Shown here piece after piece: positions 33,926 through 44,614 of a stretch of 64,000 nt of DNA. The notes beneath the pieces were generated by a model. The model had not been told where the DNA came from and did not search any database. It saw nothing but the letters and a program-made list of their open reading frames with translations. The first letter of the stretch is position 1. Every line of letters begins with the position of its first letter. The DNA comes from Periplaneta americana (Eukaryota; Arthropoda; Insecta; Blattodea; Blattidae), in contig NW_027185501.1 of the NCBI RefSeq assembly GCF_040183065.1, forward strand, positions 186,001-250,000. The letters are read 5' to 3'. The position numbers and the translations under genes were made by a program.

Positions 33926-35126
33926 ATGTAATCAAGTACTATATCATATTATTCTCAGTGTTGGATTTTTTTAAATTGTTTTTATGGTGCTGCGATTTTA
34001 AGTTTTGATAACCTAGCATGTAAATTTACCTAAATTGTACGATAATTGATATTGTTTTGCTTTAAGTTCAGTGTTACTGTTTTTGGCGAAACTAGTGCTG
34101 AGTTAGTTCCAGTGATTTTGGAAGTGAATTTCTAAGGGTTTTTTTTTTTGAGATGGATTTGAAAACTTGAGGGTTTTATACGGGTATATGAAGAAAAGGA
34201 AATTGCTCGGAAATGTATTAAATTGCATCTGGATTGATAGGTGCGTGGTCATGAAAGTGCAAACATTGTGACTTCTAGTGAAGGAAAGGAAATTAGAGAT
34301 ATAAAACACACAATACTATGTAATGTGAAGAACACAAAACTTGTATTAATCCAATAATTACTGAAATATAGTGGAGCATAACAAATAATAATGAAATAAA
34401 CACACACTTTCCATAATGCAACTTAGTTTGCATGTCAGCCATTAAACTAGCCACCAATAGACCATTAATGATAACACCACTAAAAAAAAATCATCGCACT
34501 TGAAAATCCTGAATAGTTTCGTATATTCAAGACACAACAATGGCCTAAACTAACATAACCTAACCTGTCACAGATTCGTATATGCAGGGCTTAGCGCGAG
34601 TGTACACTAGCGTGAAACTTTCGTAATATCACCAAAATTATATTGCTATGGCAGAGAATAAGGTAAGACAGTTACGGGGGATTCAGCGAAGTACGAAGGG
34701 AACTAACCAAGCCCTAGTTTAGCCCTGTTTATTTGTTTATTTTTTTAGTTTTGAATGGTTTGTTTTCTTTAATTTAATTTGAATGATATACAACATAATA
34801 TATTATAAAGATGACTGATATGAACTTAATTTCATCGTTGTATTAATTCCAATGTTTTATTGTTTGAGAAAGTTCAATGTTACTGTGTTTTAAGTTTAGT
34901 TTTGGTTTGTTTCTTCAACTTTGTTTTGTATAAAATATAATTTATTGTATAACAAAGATGACTGATATGAGCTAATTACATTGTTGTTGGGTTTATTAAA
35001 TTATACATATTTGTTGTATGTTTTTTGTTTTCTTAAGATGGTATTCTTGATATAATAATCGAAAATATACTGTATATAATCGATACTATGGAATACTCGG
35101 GGTGGGTCCTATAATGCATCTGTTCC

Positions 35127-35205
35127 TTCGTCAGCACTGTAGGAATCTCATCTACCAAGCTTCTCCGTAACATGTCAGTGTACTCTGTGTATTGTTCAAG
35201 TAAGT
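35127..35205 (-). pseudogene. COG4: COG4 exon EF, 5' part (upstream of Merlin)
   Basis: Acceptor CTTGTCTTGCAG precedes ACTTACTTGAACAAT. In phase with exon D this reads TYLNN (human ...FLVTLNNVEV). The frame then slips and continues TEYTDMLRRSLVDEIPTV (human ISTLKKTLESDCTKLF region). It runs directly into the Merlin TSD. The missing codons after LNN are another small deletion. The two pieces plus one TSD copy make an exon of about 214 bp, shorter than the roughly 270 bp expected from the human protein. Confidence 0.8.
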
Positions 35206-35288
35206 CTGCAAGACAAGTGGGTCATAATCAACAGTAATCTTACTAGAAGTTTTGATTTTATCAATATACCTGTGAGTTGAACACGACT

Positions 35289-36060
35289 GACTTACTAAAA
35301 TTCTGTTTCACTAATGTTAGCTTCGCCAAAAAGTTTGAGACCACCTCTATGATGTAGGGGTCAGCATGCTGACCTCTTACTCAGAGAGCCGGGTTCGATT
35401 CCTGGTTGATGTTTTCCAGGATTTTCCCTCAACTGTAAGGCAAATGCCAGGAAATTCGGGCCACAACATCCCTGAATATCACTGGCCTCATTCATCACCA
35501 AAATCATATTCATAACAAATCAGTAATACATATACAGTCGCCATCTAGTCTACAACAATAAAACCAGTCTCAACAATAATACACAGGCCTCCGGATTTCA
35601 CCCAAAAGATTAACTCGCGATATGACCAAAGATGTTAAAGTTAGTATAAATAAGAGCGAGACAAAAAAAAAGTTTGAATGGAGCCACCATTTTCAGTTGA
35701 CTATCAATGCGGTAAACAAATCACGATTGCAAAGCATGTTTTATAGTACTGTAAAGAATTTGCAGTTTGAAATGTTGGCAAACAAAGAAACAAATGGTAG
35801 GGAGGTGACAAAAACAGAAGAAAGTATATAAATATTAGAAGAAATGAAGTACTCCAATACAATAAAATAGATATTGACTTACTAAAATTCTATTTCACTA
35901 ATGTTACCTTCACCAAAACGTTTGAATGGAGCCTATGCGGGAAGCAAATGACGATTGCAAAGCATGTTTTATAGTACCGTAAAGAATTTACAGTTTGAAA
36001 TGTTGGCAAACAATGAAACAAATGCTAAGGAAGTGATAAAAACAAACAAATGCTAGTGAA
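35289..36060 (+). repeat. Tandem duplication, first copy split by a SINE
   Basis: ACTTACTAAAATTCTGTTTC ... GCCAAAAAGTTTGA at 35290-35338 reappears at 35879-35925. The sequence GCAAAGCATGTTTTATAGTA ... TTTGAAATGTTGGCAAACAA at about 35730-35785 reappears at about 35958-36013. The first copy is separated into two parts by the SINE at 35339-35666. Inside the second copy a unit of about 26 bp (AAATGCTAAGGAAGTGATAA) is itself repeated about three times up to 36090. Confidence 0.75.
35339..35666 (+). repeat. SINE insertion with 11-bp TSD
   Basis: AAAAAGTTTGA flanks both sides (35328-35338 and 35667-35677). The head carries a tRNA-like stretch GTAGGGGTCAGCATGCTGAC with B box GGGTTCGATTCC, followed by TTTTCCCTCAACTGTAAGGC. 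It ends A-rich. The other copy of the surrounding duplication lacks it, which confirms the insertion. Confidence 0.8.
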
Positions 36061-36524
36061 GTGATAAAAATAAACAAAGCTAGGGAAGTGATAAAATTAT
36101 AGCGATAAACAGACATGACTGGTTGAAACACGTCCTTCCGTACCGTTTATTGGTAAAAAGTAGTATGACACAGTAAAAGTGTAATAGTCATTACAATATC
36201 GATATTGAGTATTGTTGAACAGGTTCACTTTTGACAATGTTATTTCCAGTTATTTTATATGTATATTTTCTAGTTAGTATTAATTTCGGAAAATTTCAAA
36301 GATATCATTCATATGTAAACTAGAAACTAAGGTACAGTTATCCAACAGGAAATGACTTTTATTTAACTTAGTACTGAAACAGTCCCAGGGAGGAATTTGT
36401 TCCAATAGATCAAGAAACAAGCTGTAAAAGCAGCCCAATGATGTGGATATTTAAATAGGTTGAAATGAAACACTAAAATCTTGTGTTCTGACAGAAAGTT
36501 TAGAATATAACACCATAATACCCT

Positions 36525-36800
36525 TTACTTACTTACTTACTTAAATGACTTTTAAAGAATCCAGAGGTTCATTGCCACACTGTCATTGGTCCCTATTCTG
36601 AGCAAGATTAATCCAGTCATCAGCATCATAACCCACCTCCTTCAAATTCATTTTAATGTTAACTTCCTATCTACGTCTCGGTCTCCCCAAAGGTTTTTTT
36701 TCCCCCTCGGGTCTCCCATCTAACACACTATATGCATTTCTGGATTCACTCATATCCGCTACATCGCTGTCCATCTCACGTGTTTGGATTTAACCCTTTC
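36525..36800 (-). pseudogene. RTE-like LINE 3' end with (AAGT)n tail
   Basis: Plus-strand (TTAC)n at 36525-36544 is the tail on the minus strand. The preceding minus sequence decodes as degraded LRWTAM...NPEMHIVC...GDPRGKK and RRWVMMLMTGLILLRIGTND. This lines up with the C-terminus of the LINE at 49419-52455 (LRWAGHVACM, REVGYDDRDWINVAQDRDRW). A 5'-truncated copy of the same family. Confidence 0.75.
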
Positions 36801-37100
36801 TGACCTGAATTTATGGGCGCACAACATCATAGAGACACCATGAAGAAACAAAAAAACAAAGCAAACCTCTTCCTAATAACAGCTGGCCAAGGAACTGGCA
36901 GGTGTTGCACTCTATCAGTAAAGAAAAGAACTACTTTTGAGTATACCAAATGGAAATAAAAGTAGTAGTAAGTGCTGTTACTGCTAGTTTTTAAAAACTT
37001 GCATTCTAGTGACAAAACATTTCAATGTGCAATGTGTAAGTACTGCAACTAAAAGTAAGTATTTGTTTGTGCCAGTAAATACTAGGGAATTTTCAAATAT
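36801..37100. other. Unassigned sequence
   Basis: Nothing recognisable is seen. Confidence 0.4.
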
Positions 37101-37103
37101 GAT

Positions 37104-37720
37104 ACAGACTAGTGTCGTGCAATGTTCGAATATGAGAGGAGATATCAGGATACTACAAAGTTCGCCCTACTCCATAGGCATTCCAACAAGTGAAGCATGT
37201 ATACTAAAATAACCGAGTCCATTGAAAACTGGTAAGAGGCCTTATGTTCGGTTCATGTTTGTAGAACCAAAGCTGCTCCCTTTGCATTTGTTCAATCTTT
37301 CCCTTTCCGTACATATGTTCGGTGCCATTCCCTTAGTTCCTACTCTCCCTGCACTTTTATGCTTTAGCTGCATAAGGATATCAGGCACATATCTTGCGAA
37401 ATTACGCATAGTAATGAGTATAGATAATTTTTTTCTTATTAATATGATTAAACATTCACACAAATATGTATAAATAAATCAAACAAAATATATTTAAAAG
37501 AAGTGTATGTTAAAAATACTGACTAGTACATGCAATGTTCAAACATGAGAGAGGAAACCAAGACATTGGAAACTTCGTCTTATTCCATATGAAAAAACTA
37601 ATTGCAAGATATGTGCTCAAATCTTTAAGCGGTTAAAATAGTGTCCTGCAATGTTCGAATATGAGAGAGGCAACCAAGACATTACAAACTTCGTCTTATT
37701 TTATATGAAAAATTAAGCGC
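37104..37720. repeat. Three dispersed copies of a ~75-bp motif
   Basis: TGCAATGTTCGAATATGAGA (about 37119), TGCAATGTTCAAACATGAGA (about 37531) and TGCAATGTTCGAATATGAGA (about 37648) are each followed by a version of ACCAAGACATTACAAACTTC then GTCTTATTCCATATGAAAA. Copies two and three are closest to each other. No coding function seen. Confidence 0.7.
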
Positions 37721-39200
37721 AAGGTCTATGTTAAAATATGAAGGGGTGGGAGTGGAGGACAGCCAATATTTTTACAACAAAATGGAACAAACACGACAGG
37801 CCTTCTTCCGCAGAGCGAACATCGATGAACGTCGAACTTCGTCAAACTCGACCAACTTGAATTGAACACAGTGCAGGTGATACTTCCATTCATCCATATA
37901 GTCACACAAATATTGTTACCAAGCAACTGTGATTTATTTGAATATTATGTGAAGAATGTAATTATGTATGTATTTATTAACACTACAATTGGGTATACAC
38001 CCGGTGGTAGTGATATATAATATACAATAATACCATTACAATTATGCAATAATTACAGCAATACAAGAAAAAAATAAAATAAAATAAACCTAAATTTATT
38101 TCTAACTATAAATAAATAGATGCAATAAACCTAGGAAATAGATGCAATAAACTAGCTATTTTCTTTCGGTAATTGGTATAGTAACAACTGTCATGTATTT
38201 TAAAACATTGTGTGATATACCTATATGTACATATATTTCTGTTGAAGTTTAATCATATTTTTGTAATAAAAATTATCTCTCCTTAGAACTAAATAAAATT
38301 TCACAAGATTTGTTCTAAAATCGTTACTCGGCTAAAACCATGAAGGGTTGGGAGAGGAGTGTAGGAGAGGTCAGGGAACTTCAAGGTCATAGATCATACA
38401 AGGCGCAAGACCGAGCGAGTGAGACAGATCCACTTCTTCAAAGCAGACTTCGGTTCTTGTTATGCTCGACAAACTTGAACTAAACATAGAGTATGAAATG
38501 CACGATACTAATACAGACCATACAGTATGTTTTATAGTAATTGTAATACCTTATCCTAATTACTGCTTCAATGACAATAAGAACGCACGAAGTGTAGAGA
38601 ACTAATCATAACTCGAGAAGAATATAACCGCAGTTTGTTTAGCTTCAAGGAGGAAAATTTGTAGTGGCTTACATCTTACTTCTTGGAGGAAAGTAATTCA
38701 TTAAACACGAGAAGGCACCTTAAACAACGAACAGAAGATGGAAAATTTTCTTGGATTTTTAAGTGGAATTGTAGTTGCTAAAGATATTGGTGTTCACCAC
38801 ACAACAACATGCAAATCCAAGTTGAGTATCATTCTCATTATTTACAGTCTTCTCTGATCAAGAACTCACACTGAAAAACTAAAATTCATTAAATTATTAC
38901 TAAAAACTAATTTGACAGACATTGTTGTTTTCAGATAAGTTACTATTAGGTTGAATATTTATCAGGTATACTGTTGACCTGAAGTTGCTGTTAGGCAAAA
39001 GCGCTTGTCTTAAAAATATGTTATATAATCAATGACGTAATTCATTGTTTGTAATGTGGTAAGTGTAGACTGAACAATATAACTGATAAATATTAAAAAA
39101 TAATCAAGTTGTTAAAATTTAATAAATGAAGATTGAGATTAAATAAATCTCACATTATATACTGTTCTTCTAAAAAATCATAGCCAATTTTAAATAATCA
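37721..39200. other. Unassigned sequence with AT-rich low complexity
   Basis: AT-rich repeats at 37970-38150 include a GTATACACCCGGTGGTAGTG motif that may belong to an unassigned dispersed repeat. No gene. Confidence 0.35.
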
Positions 39201-39777
39201 GTGTTGATTCGCTGATTCATTCATTCATAGCTTTCTGCCCAAGGGCAGGTTTTTCACTGCAAAACCAGCATTCTCAAATCTTTATTTTCTGCCTTCCTCT
39301 TAGTCTCTGCATGTATGATCCATATAACTTAATGGCATCTATCATCTGATATCTTCTTCTGTCCCGAACTTTTCACCTGTTCCCTTCAGTAGGCAGTTTC
39401 TTCTCAGCCAATTTCTTTTTCTCTTTCTATCAGTTTCAGCATCATTCTTTCATCACTCACTCTTTCCAACACAGCTTCATTTCTTATTCTGTCTGTCCAT
39501 TTCACATGCTTCATCCTTCTCCATATCCACATTTTAAATGCTTCTATTCGCTTCTCTTCATTTCGTCATAATGTCCCTGTTTCTGTCTCGTACAATGCCC
39601 CACTTCACACAAAGCACTTCACCAGTCTCGTCCTTAGTTCTTTTTCCAGAGGTCCACAGAAGATGCTCCTTCTTATATTAAAAGCTTCCTTTGCCACTGC
39701 TGTCGTCCTTTTGACTTCCTGGCAGCAGCTCATGTCATTGGTTATAGTAGTACACCCCAAACATTTGAAGGTATCTA

Positions 39778-40697
39778 CAGAGCTATTATTGTCATAAGTC
39801 CCAGAAAAGAGCACCCGGCCGGCCGCGCCCTGCGTGGTTTCCGCCGAGCGCATAACCATTTCTCCGGCGCTTCTCCAATACATAACAGTACTAACAATAA
39901 ATGTTCAATAATTTGGACTCACCATGCTCACAGTCATTGCTGAAAAGGCCCCCGTTTGCCGCCACACACAACTGACATCTTCTGATAAACGAATGAACAA
40001 CACTCTGAAGTTCCACATCATTGATAGCTTGGATTTCTTCTCGTATATAATCTTTTAATTATCTACAGAATGAAGACTTTTCCTATAAACCCCACCTTTT
40101 AGTGTTCCCCATAAATAAAAGTCACAGAGTGTTATATCTGGGCTTTGTGGAGGCCACAAATTATTACTGATTAGTCTCGATCGAAAATACGCCTCAATTC
40201 CCTCATTGACAAGGCAGCTGTATGAGTAGTGGTGGAATCTTGTTGGAAATAAACTACAATCGTTCTGTGTAAGAACACTATGTTTCCTGCTTGATTTTCG
40301 ATTCTTCACCGAGCCTGTTTCTTTAAATCTTTTAGCGAGTTGTCTAATTGTTTTGGCAGAAGGCACAGGTCTGTTTGGAAACTTTATTCGAAATTTTCGT
40401 CTTGTTTTCGCACACGACCTTCTGTCTTTTATGAATGTATTGTACATATACACACGTTCACACAATGAGAATTTGTTGCTAGGCATTACCTAAATACACA
40501 ATAATCCTAAACTTTATACACTAACGTTGTACACTTGAAGAATTGAGAGTTTCATTACACGACTTCTAAGCACACTAAATGCCATACAGCTACTGGAGGT
40601 CGACTGCACGGGAGAAACAGTCAGCGCGCGGCAGAAACCACGCAGGGCGCGGCTGGCTGGCTGCTCTTTTCTGGGATCTATGATAATAATAGCTCTG
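39778..40697 (-). mobile_element. Internally deleted DUF4817-type Tc1/mariner element (TA TSD)
   Basis: Long terminal inverted repeats of about 75 bp: left CAGAGCTATTATTGTCATAA ... CGCGCCCTGCGTGGTTTC, right inverted CAGAGCTATTATTATCATAG with the same GC-rich inner block. TA flanks both ends (39776-39777 and 40698-40699). Removing the 920-bp element and one TA restores VEQVDTFKCLGC in the surrounding LINE, which proves insertion as a unit. The inner 30 bp of each TIR are strongly GC-rich against an AT-rich background. Confidence 0.9.
40055..40486 (-). pseudogene. DUF4817-type transposase with catalytic core deleted
   Basis: The minus strand is open for 143 codons from ATG. It starts MPSNKFSLCERVYMYNTF and carries the N-terminal DUF4817 helix-turn-helix (FRIKFPNRPVPSAKTIRQLA, KRFKETGSVKNRKSSRKHSV). 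It then jumps directly to the C-terminus FRSRLISNNLWPPQSPDI, TLCDFYLWGTLKGGVYRK. The residues between, which would contain the first two catalytic Asp blocks (FSDEAWF and QQDSA in the family), are missing. The open frame may persist by chance or encode a DNA-binding-only protein able to bind the TIRs. Confidence 0.8.
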
Positions 40698-41190
40698 TAC
40701 TTGCTCTACTGTCTCATTTAGAATTCGCACGTTTACCTTCTTTATTTTCTTCTGATAACCATGGTCTTCGTCTTGTTTGTATTTATCTTCATTGCATACT
40801 GCTCACAGCTTCAGTGTTGATAATAAAGTGTTTTACACAATTATTGAATGGGAAGCAATTTTATCCAAAAGATAATTCACACAAATTAAAAAAAAAAGCT
40901 AGTACTTGTAAATATGAATCAGCATTAATTACTAGTACTACTAGCAGCTACTTCAATTTTTATTCACTCCACCTGATGAGTACCAAAACTGATGTCATGA
41001 AGCAGATACAGTATGTTTACATCTAGTCTATCAACATTTCAAATCTTATTTCTGATGTCATGTATGAAAGACGGATATAGAACTGGGAATAAAACACGTA
41101 GCAGTATCACTACAGTCTCTCCAACTGCAATTTTTCCAGTATGAGGAACATAAGGTCAAAATGTTAACAACTGCAAGATGGACAACTCAC

Positions 41191-41363
41191 CAAGAACATG
41201 AGGCGTGCTTGTTCTGAATCTAATCGCCTTGCTGCACGCTGTATGCCAGATAACCTGACGCAGCTGCTGCCTCAGAACTTCACAGATGTCTGTCTCCAGG
41301 AGAGCACATGCATTGTTGATAACTGCACAAACCCCGTCCAGACTGGAACTTGTGCTAGCTCGA
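41191..41363 (-). pseudogene. COG4: COG4 exon D, frame breaks in its second half
   Basis: Acceptor TTGCACTTCCAG, donor TTG|GTGAGT. In phase with exon C (AG|T) it reads SRASTSSSLDGVCAVINNAC, ALLETDICEVLRQQLRQ (human [20 protein letters not shown]...FRDVLCNKLRMGF). After LRQ the homologous sequence continues in other frames: GYLAYSVQQG, then RLDSEQARLMFL (human ...IESTDEAKMSFL). Two single-base losses (a G of GGG near 41238, a C near 41208) and shorter spacing than expected explain this. The exon remains open in the starting frame, but the C-terminal third would be nonsense. Confidence 0.85.
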
Positions 41364-41569
41364 CTGGAAGTGCAACAGTAATGCATTCAACTTTTAAATA
41401 ACGACTCTAAGTTCATTCCTTCCATACTTAAAGCACTGCATGTAAATTAATACACAATTTAAGTGTCCAATATTACTTAGCAGTAATAAAGTCTTCAACA
41501 GTCCACTGGTAATTATTCTCGCTAGTAGCTATTCTCGCTAGTTCATGGGTTCAACCTGACTGGCAGTGA

Positions 41570-42005
41570 AATATTACTCCCTGGGAAACAAGGGAATAAA
41601 AATTCTTTGTTATGTAGATGACGTTGTTTTATTTGCTGAAATGTTGATGATCTCCAGTGATCATTTCACCAGTTTAACATGACTGTATATCATCAAAAGA
41701 CTAAAGCTATAACAATCTCGACTTCCTATAATACACAAGTTGTTGTGGTTAACAATGTTATTGATCAAGTGTCAAAATTAAAATTTTTGGAACTGTCAAA
41801 GTTAAATTTTTTTTTAAATAAATATTACTACCTACGCAAGTCTGAAGTAACCATTTGAACGAACGAATAAAGGTAACAGAATTCCAGTATATTTAAGGGA
41901 AACAATTTGGAAAAATTAACATTTTAGGGATGAACCAAAAGGCAAAAGTACGAATAAACAAATTAATTGTGAAACCAATTTTATTACAGTTGAAACTAAT
42001 TTATA
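41570..42005 (+). pseudogene. Non-LTR LINE RT fragment (YVDD box)
   Basis: The plus strand reads KGIKILCYVDDVVLFAE around 41600-41640, the RT catalytic box of non-LTR elements (YxDD). After a frame change come MTVYHQKTKAITISTSYNTQ and VIDQVSKLKF, then GKQFGKINILGMNQKAKVRI and NKLIVKPILL. This corresponds to the usual STxKTK...QVxxFKYLG...KVRIYK order. Both ends are missing. Confidence 0.7.
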
Positions 42006-43000
42006 TGCAACCCAGTTCTGATTTAAGCACAGGATTTTGTGTGTCCTGGCAAAGCAGCACTTTATTACAGTCACGTTGTTGACTCCTCCTCTTTGCTTAC
42101 GCCTTAGGAAGTGAAGGCTCTATAAAGTCTAGGCAGGCATTATCAATTTGCCACACCGTTAAACATTATCATGTCGTAGCTCCTATGATAATAAATCAAA
42201 TGCACTGTAATTGAGCAAATAATTGAGCGGCAAATAATGTCCTTATGTGTTTTCTGCAAACGCCAACGAAAGAGGCAAAATGGCGGGCAATTATATTAAG
42301 TATTTATCGAGCCTTAGGAAGTGCATAACGTCATAAGCAGCAAATCACAAGACACACACATTTAAATGTAGCAACGTGATTGGCTGTCGGAAATGAGAGT
42401 GACAGGACTATACCTATAAATTTTCTCTGAGTTATACATAACTAATTTAATTCAGGAAAGATATTCAATTAATGAAGGGCATGCATTTTCATATGAAGTG
42501 ACATTCCAAAATTAGTCCTGGCTTCACTGTGGCTCACTCAACATGCCTATTATCACGAATTACGAATCACAAGAGTGGTCACAAAGGCAGTTGCTCTCGA
42601 TGCAACATGGCATGGCTGATCACACCCACAGAGAGGGGAGGTGGTGTCATTGGTCACACAAATTACATTGGTTCACGGCCTAACATTAGCATTCCACTGT
42701 GGCTCATAGTCTTCTTAAAGCAAGCATTTTAAATTCTGCCATTTTTTTGTTTCATTACAGATACCGGAACAGTGTCCATTAAATCGGTGTGGGGAAAGAC
42801 ATATTCTACAACAAAACATAATAACAGAGGTTCTCAAAGGGAATAAAATCGGAAAAAGATGACCATAAGACAACATTCATTGTAATTACGCGACAATATT
42901 GAATCTGATTGTGAATAAAAATGTATATTTACATGGAAAGATACTGCTACTGTTTTTCAATGGCAACTCTCTTGATAGCTCACGCTATTTTTTTCTCTTA
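42006..43000. other. Unassigned sequence
   Basis: Contains GCCTTAGGAAGTG twice (42100 and 42313) and a loose inverted relation between 42065-42115 and 42300-42390, possibly a decayed MITE. No gene is seen. Confidence 0.35.
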
Positions 43001-43189
43001 CAGTAGAACCCCTTTTTAATGAATCTCTGAGGGATTACTTTTTTCACCTTAAATACTGCTTACATAAAATGGGAGGGAAAGCTTAAATTAATTAGTACTA
43101 ACATGTGTGTTATATACGAAACATTTTAATTAATTAATTAGGCCTACAATTATTATTTACAATATATTTCATTATATTTCTTAACGCTT

Positions 43190-43425
43190 CAAATGGTGAG
43201 ACATGAATGATTTTCCATCTGGGTGAACCCGAACCACACTGAAACTCGGCATTGAAAGTTTCTTCTTTGTTCTTCATTATTCCCCATAAGGAAGTAGTTG
43301 GCAAACCAGCTTTTCTGCCATATGCGACATGTTATGTGAGGATTAACCTCCACGTTTCTTATTATTTCCACTTTCCGTCTGATAGTTAATTTCTTCCATT
43401 TAGTTGCGATTATAACAATGCATAA
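43190..43425 (-). pseudogene. Tigger-type transposase N-terminal HTH, decayed
   Basis: The minus strand reads ATKWKKLTIRRKVEIIRNVE, then NPHIT, then (shifted) GLPTTSLWGIMKNKEET. This is the CENP-B N-type helix-turn-helix of Tigger/pogo transposases (KRKKLTIxxKVEIIxxVE...GLPxSTLxxIxKNKE). At least one frameshift is present and no DDE domain follows. Confidence 0.7.
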
Positions 43426-43533
43426 ACAGCATAAACTAACAAAAAAAACTTGGAAACAGGATCCACACAACTCACGAGATCAAAGCAAGCAAAGCGACCA
43501 TCTGTGAAAGCAAGACCATAAAGAACTGCAAAG

Positions 43534-44614
43534 AATAATGTCACCGCGTGGCACCACATTACTATCTGATACTACTGATTAATAATGTCACCGCGTGGCA
43601 CCACATTACTATCTGATACTACTGATTAATAAAGTCACCGCTTGGCACCACATTACTATCTGATACTACTGATTAATAAAGTCACCGCTTGGCACCACAT
43701 TACTATCTGATACTACTGATTAATAAAGTCACCGCTTGGCACCACATTACTATCTGATACTACTGATTAATAAAGTCACCGCTTGGCACCACATTACTAT
43801 CTGATACTACTGATTAATAATGTCACCACTTGCCACCACATCACTATCTGATACTATTGATTAATAATGTCACTGCTTGGCACCACATTACTATCTGATA
43901 CTACTGATTAATAATGTCACTGCGTGGCACCACATTATTATCTGATACTACTGATTAATAATGTCACCACGTGGCACCACATTACTATCTGATACTACTG
44001 ATTAATAATGTCACTGCGTGGCACCACATTACTATCTGATACTACTGATTAATAATGTCACTGCGTGGCACCACATTACTATCTGATACTACTGATTAAT
44101 AATGTCACTGCTTGGCACCACATTACTATCTGATACTACTGATTAATAATGTCACTGCGTGGCACCACATTACTATCTGATACTACTGATTAATAATGTC
44201 ACCACGTGGCACCACATTACTATCTGATACTACTGATTAATAATGTCACCACGTGGCACCACATTACTATCTGATACTACTGATTAATAATGTCACTGCG
44301 TGGCACCACATTACTATCTGATACTACTGATTAATAATGTCACTGCGTGGCACCACATTACTATCTGATACTACTGATTAATAATGTCACTGCTTGGCAC
44401 CACATTACTATCTGATACTACTGATTAATAATGTCACTGCTTGGCACCACATTACTATCTGATACTACTGATTAATAATGTCACCGCGTGGCACCACATT
44501 ACTATCTGATACTACTGATTAATAATGTCACTGCTTGGCACCACATTACTATCTGATACTACTGATTAATAATGTCACCGCTTGGCACCACATTACTATC
44601 TGATACTACTGATT
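43534..44614. repeat. 47-bp minisatellite, 23 tandem copies
   Basis: The unit contains GTCACCGCGTGGCACCACAT and TACTATCTGATACTACTGAT. The first GTCAC is at 43540 and the last at 44574, exactly 22 periods of 47 bp apart. Variation is concentrated in GTCAC[C/T][G/A]C[G/T]TGGC. Four neighbouring copies (43634-43775) share TAAAGTCACCGCTTGG, so blocks were amplified locally. There are no unique spacers. Confidence 0.97.

Larger units (their letters stand above)
32714..35126 (+). mobile_element. Merlin transposon inserted in a COG4 exon (8-bp TSD)
   Basis: Terminal inverted repeats of 27 bp with one mismatch begin GGAACAGATGCATTATAGGA. TTCGTCAG flanks both ends perfectly (32706-32713 and 35127-35134). 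The element is 2413 bp and encodes an IS1595/ISXO2-type transposase in plus orientation. An 8-9 bp duplication and this transposase type define the Merlin superfamily. The insertion splits one COG4 exon, whose halves read on the minus strand on each side. Confidence 0.93.
39205..40840 (-). pseudogene. Non-LTR LINE RT remnant, interrupted by a DUF4817-type element
   Basis: On the minus strand, about 40790-40700 reads KINTNKTKTMVIRRK and VNVRILNETVEQV. After the inserted element (39778-40697) the protein resumes DTFKCLGCTTITNDMSCCQE, AKEAFNIRRSIFCGPLEKEL, RTRLVKCFVW. The V|DTFKCLGC junction is in frame once the element and one TA are removed. Later parts are shifted but followable to KAENKDLRMLVLQ and TCPWAESYE. 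The 3' end shows a (GAAT)n-like tail at 39207-39222. The 5' part with the RT active site is missing. Confidence 0.75.

Noticed and set aside
35102-35126. COG4 coding continuation TKEQMHYRTH on the minus strand
   Set aside because: These codons lie in the Merlin right TIR, not in COG4.
42006-42420. MITE bounded by GCCTTAGGAAGTG repeats
   Set aside because: The two motif copies are in the same orientation and the inverted similarity further out is too weak; no TSD.
43534-44614. CRISPR-like regular repeats
   Set aside because: The 47-bp units abut with no unique spacers and show graded sequence variation, as in a minisatellite; the context is a eukaryotic transposon.
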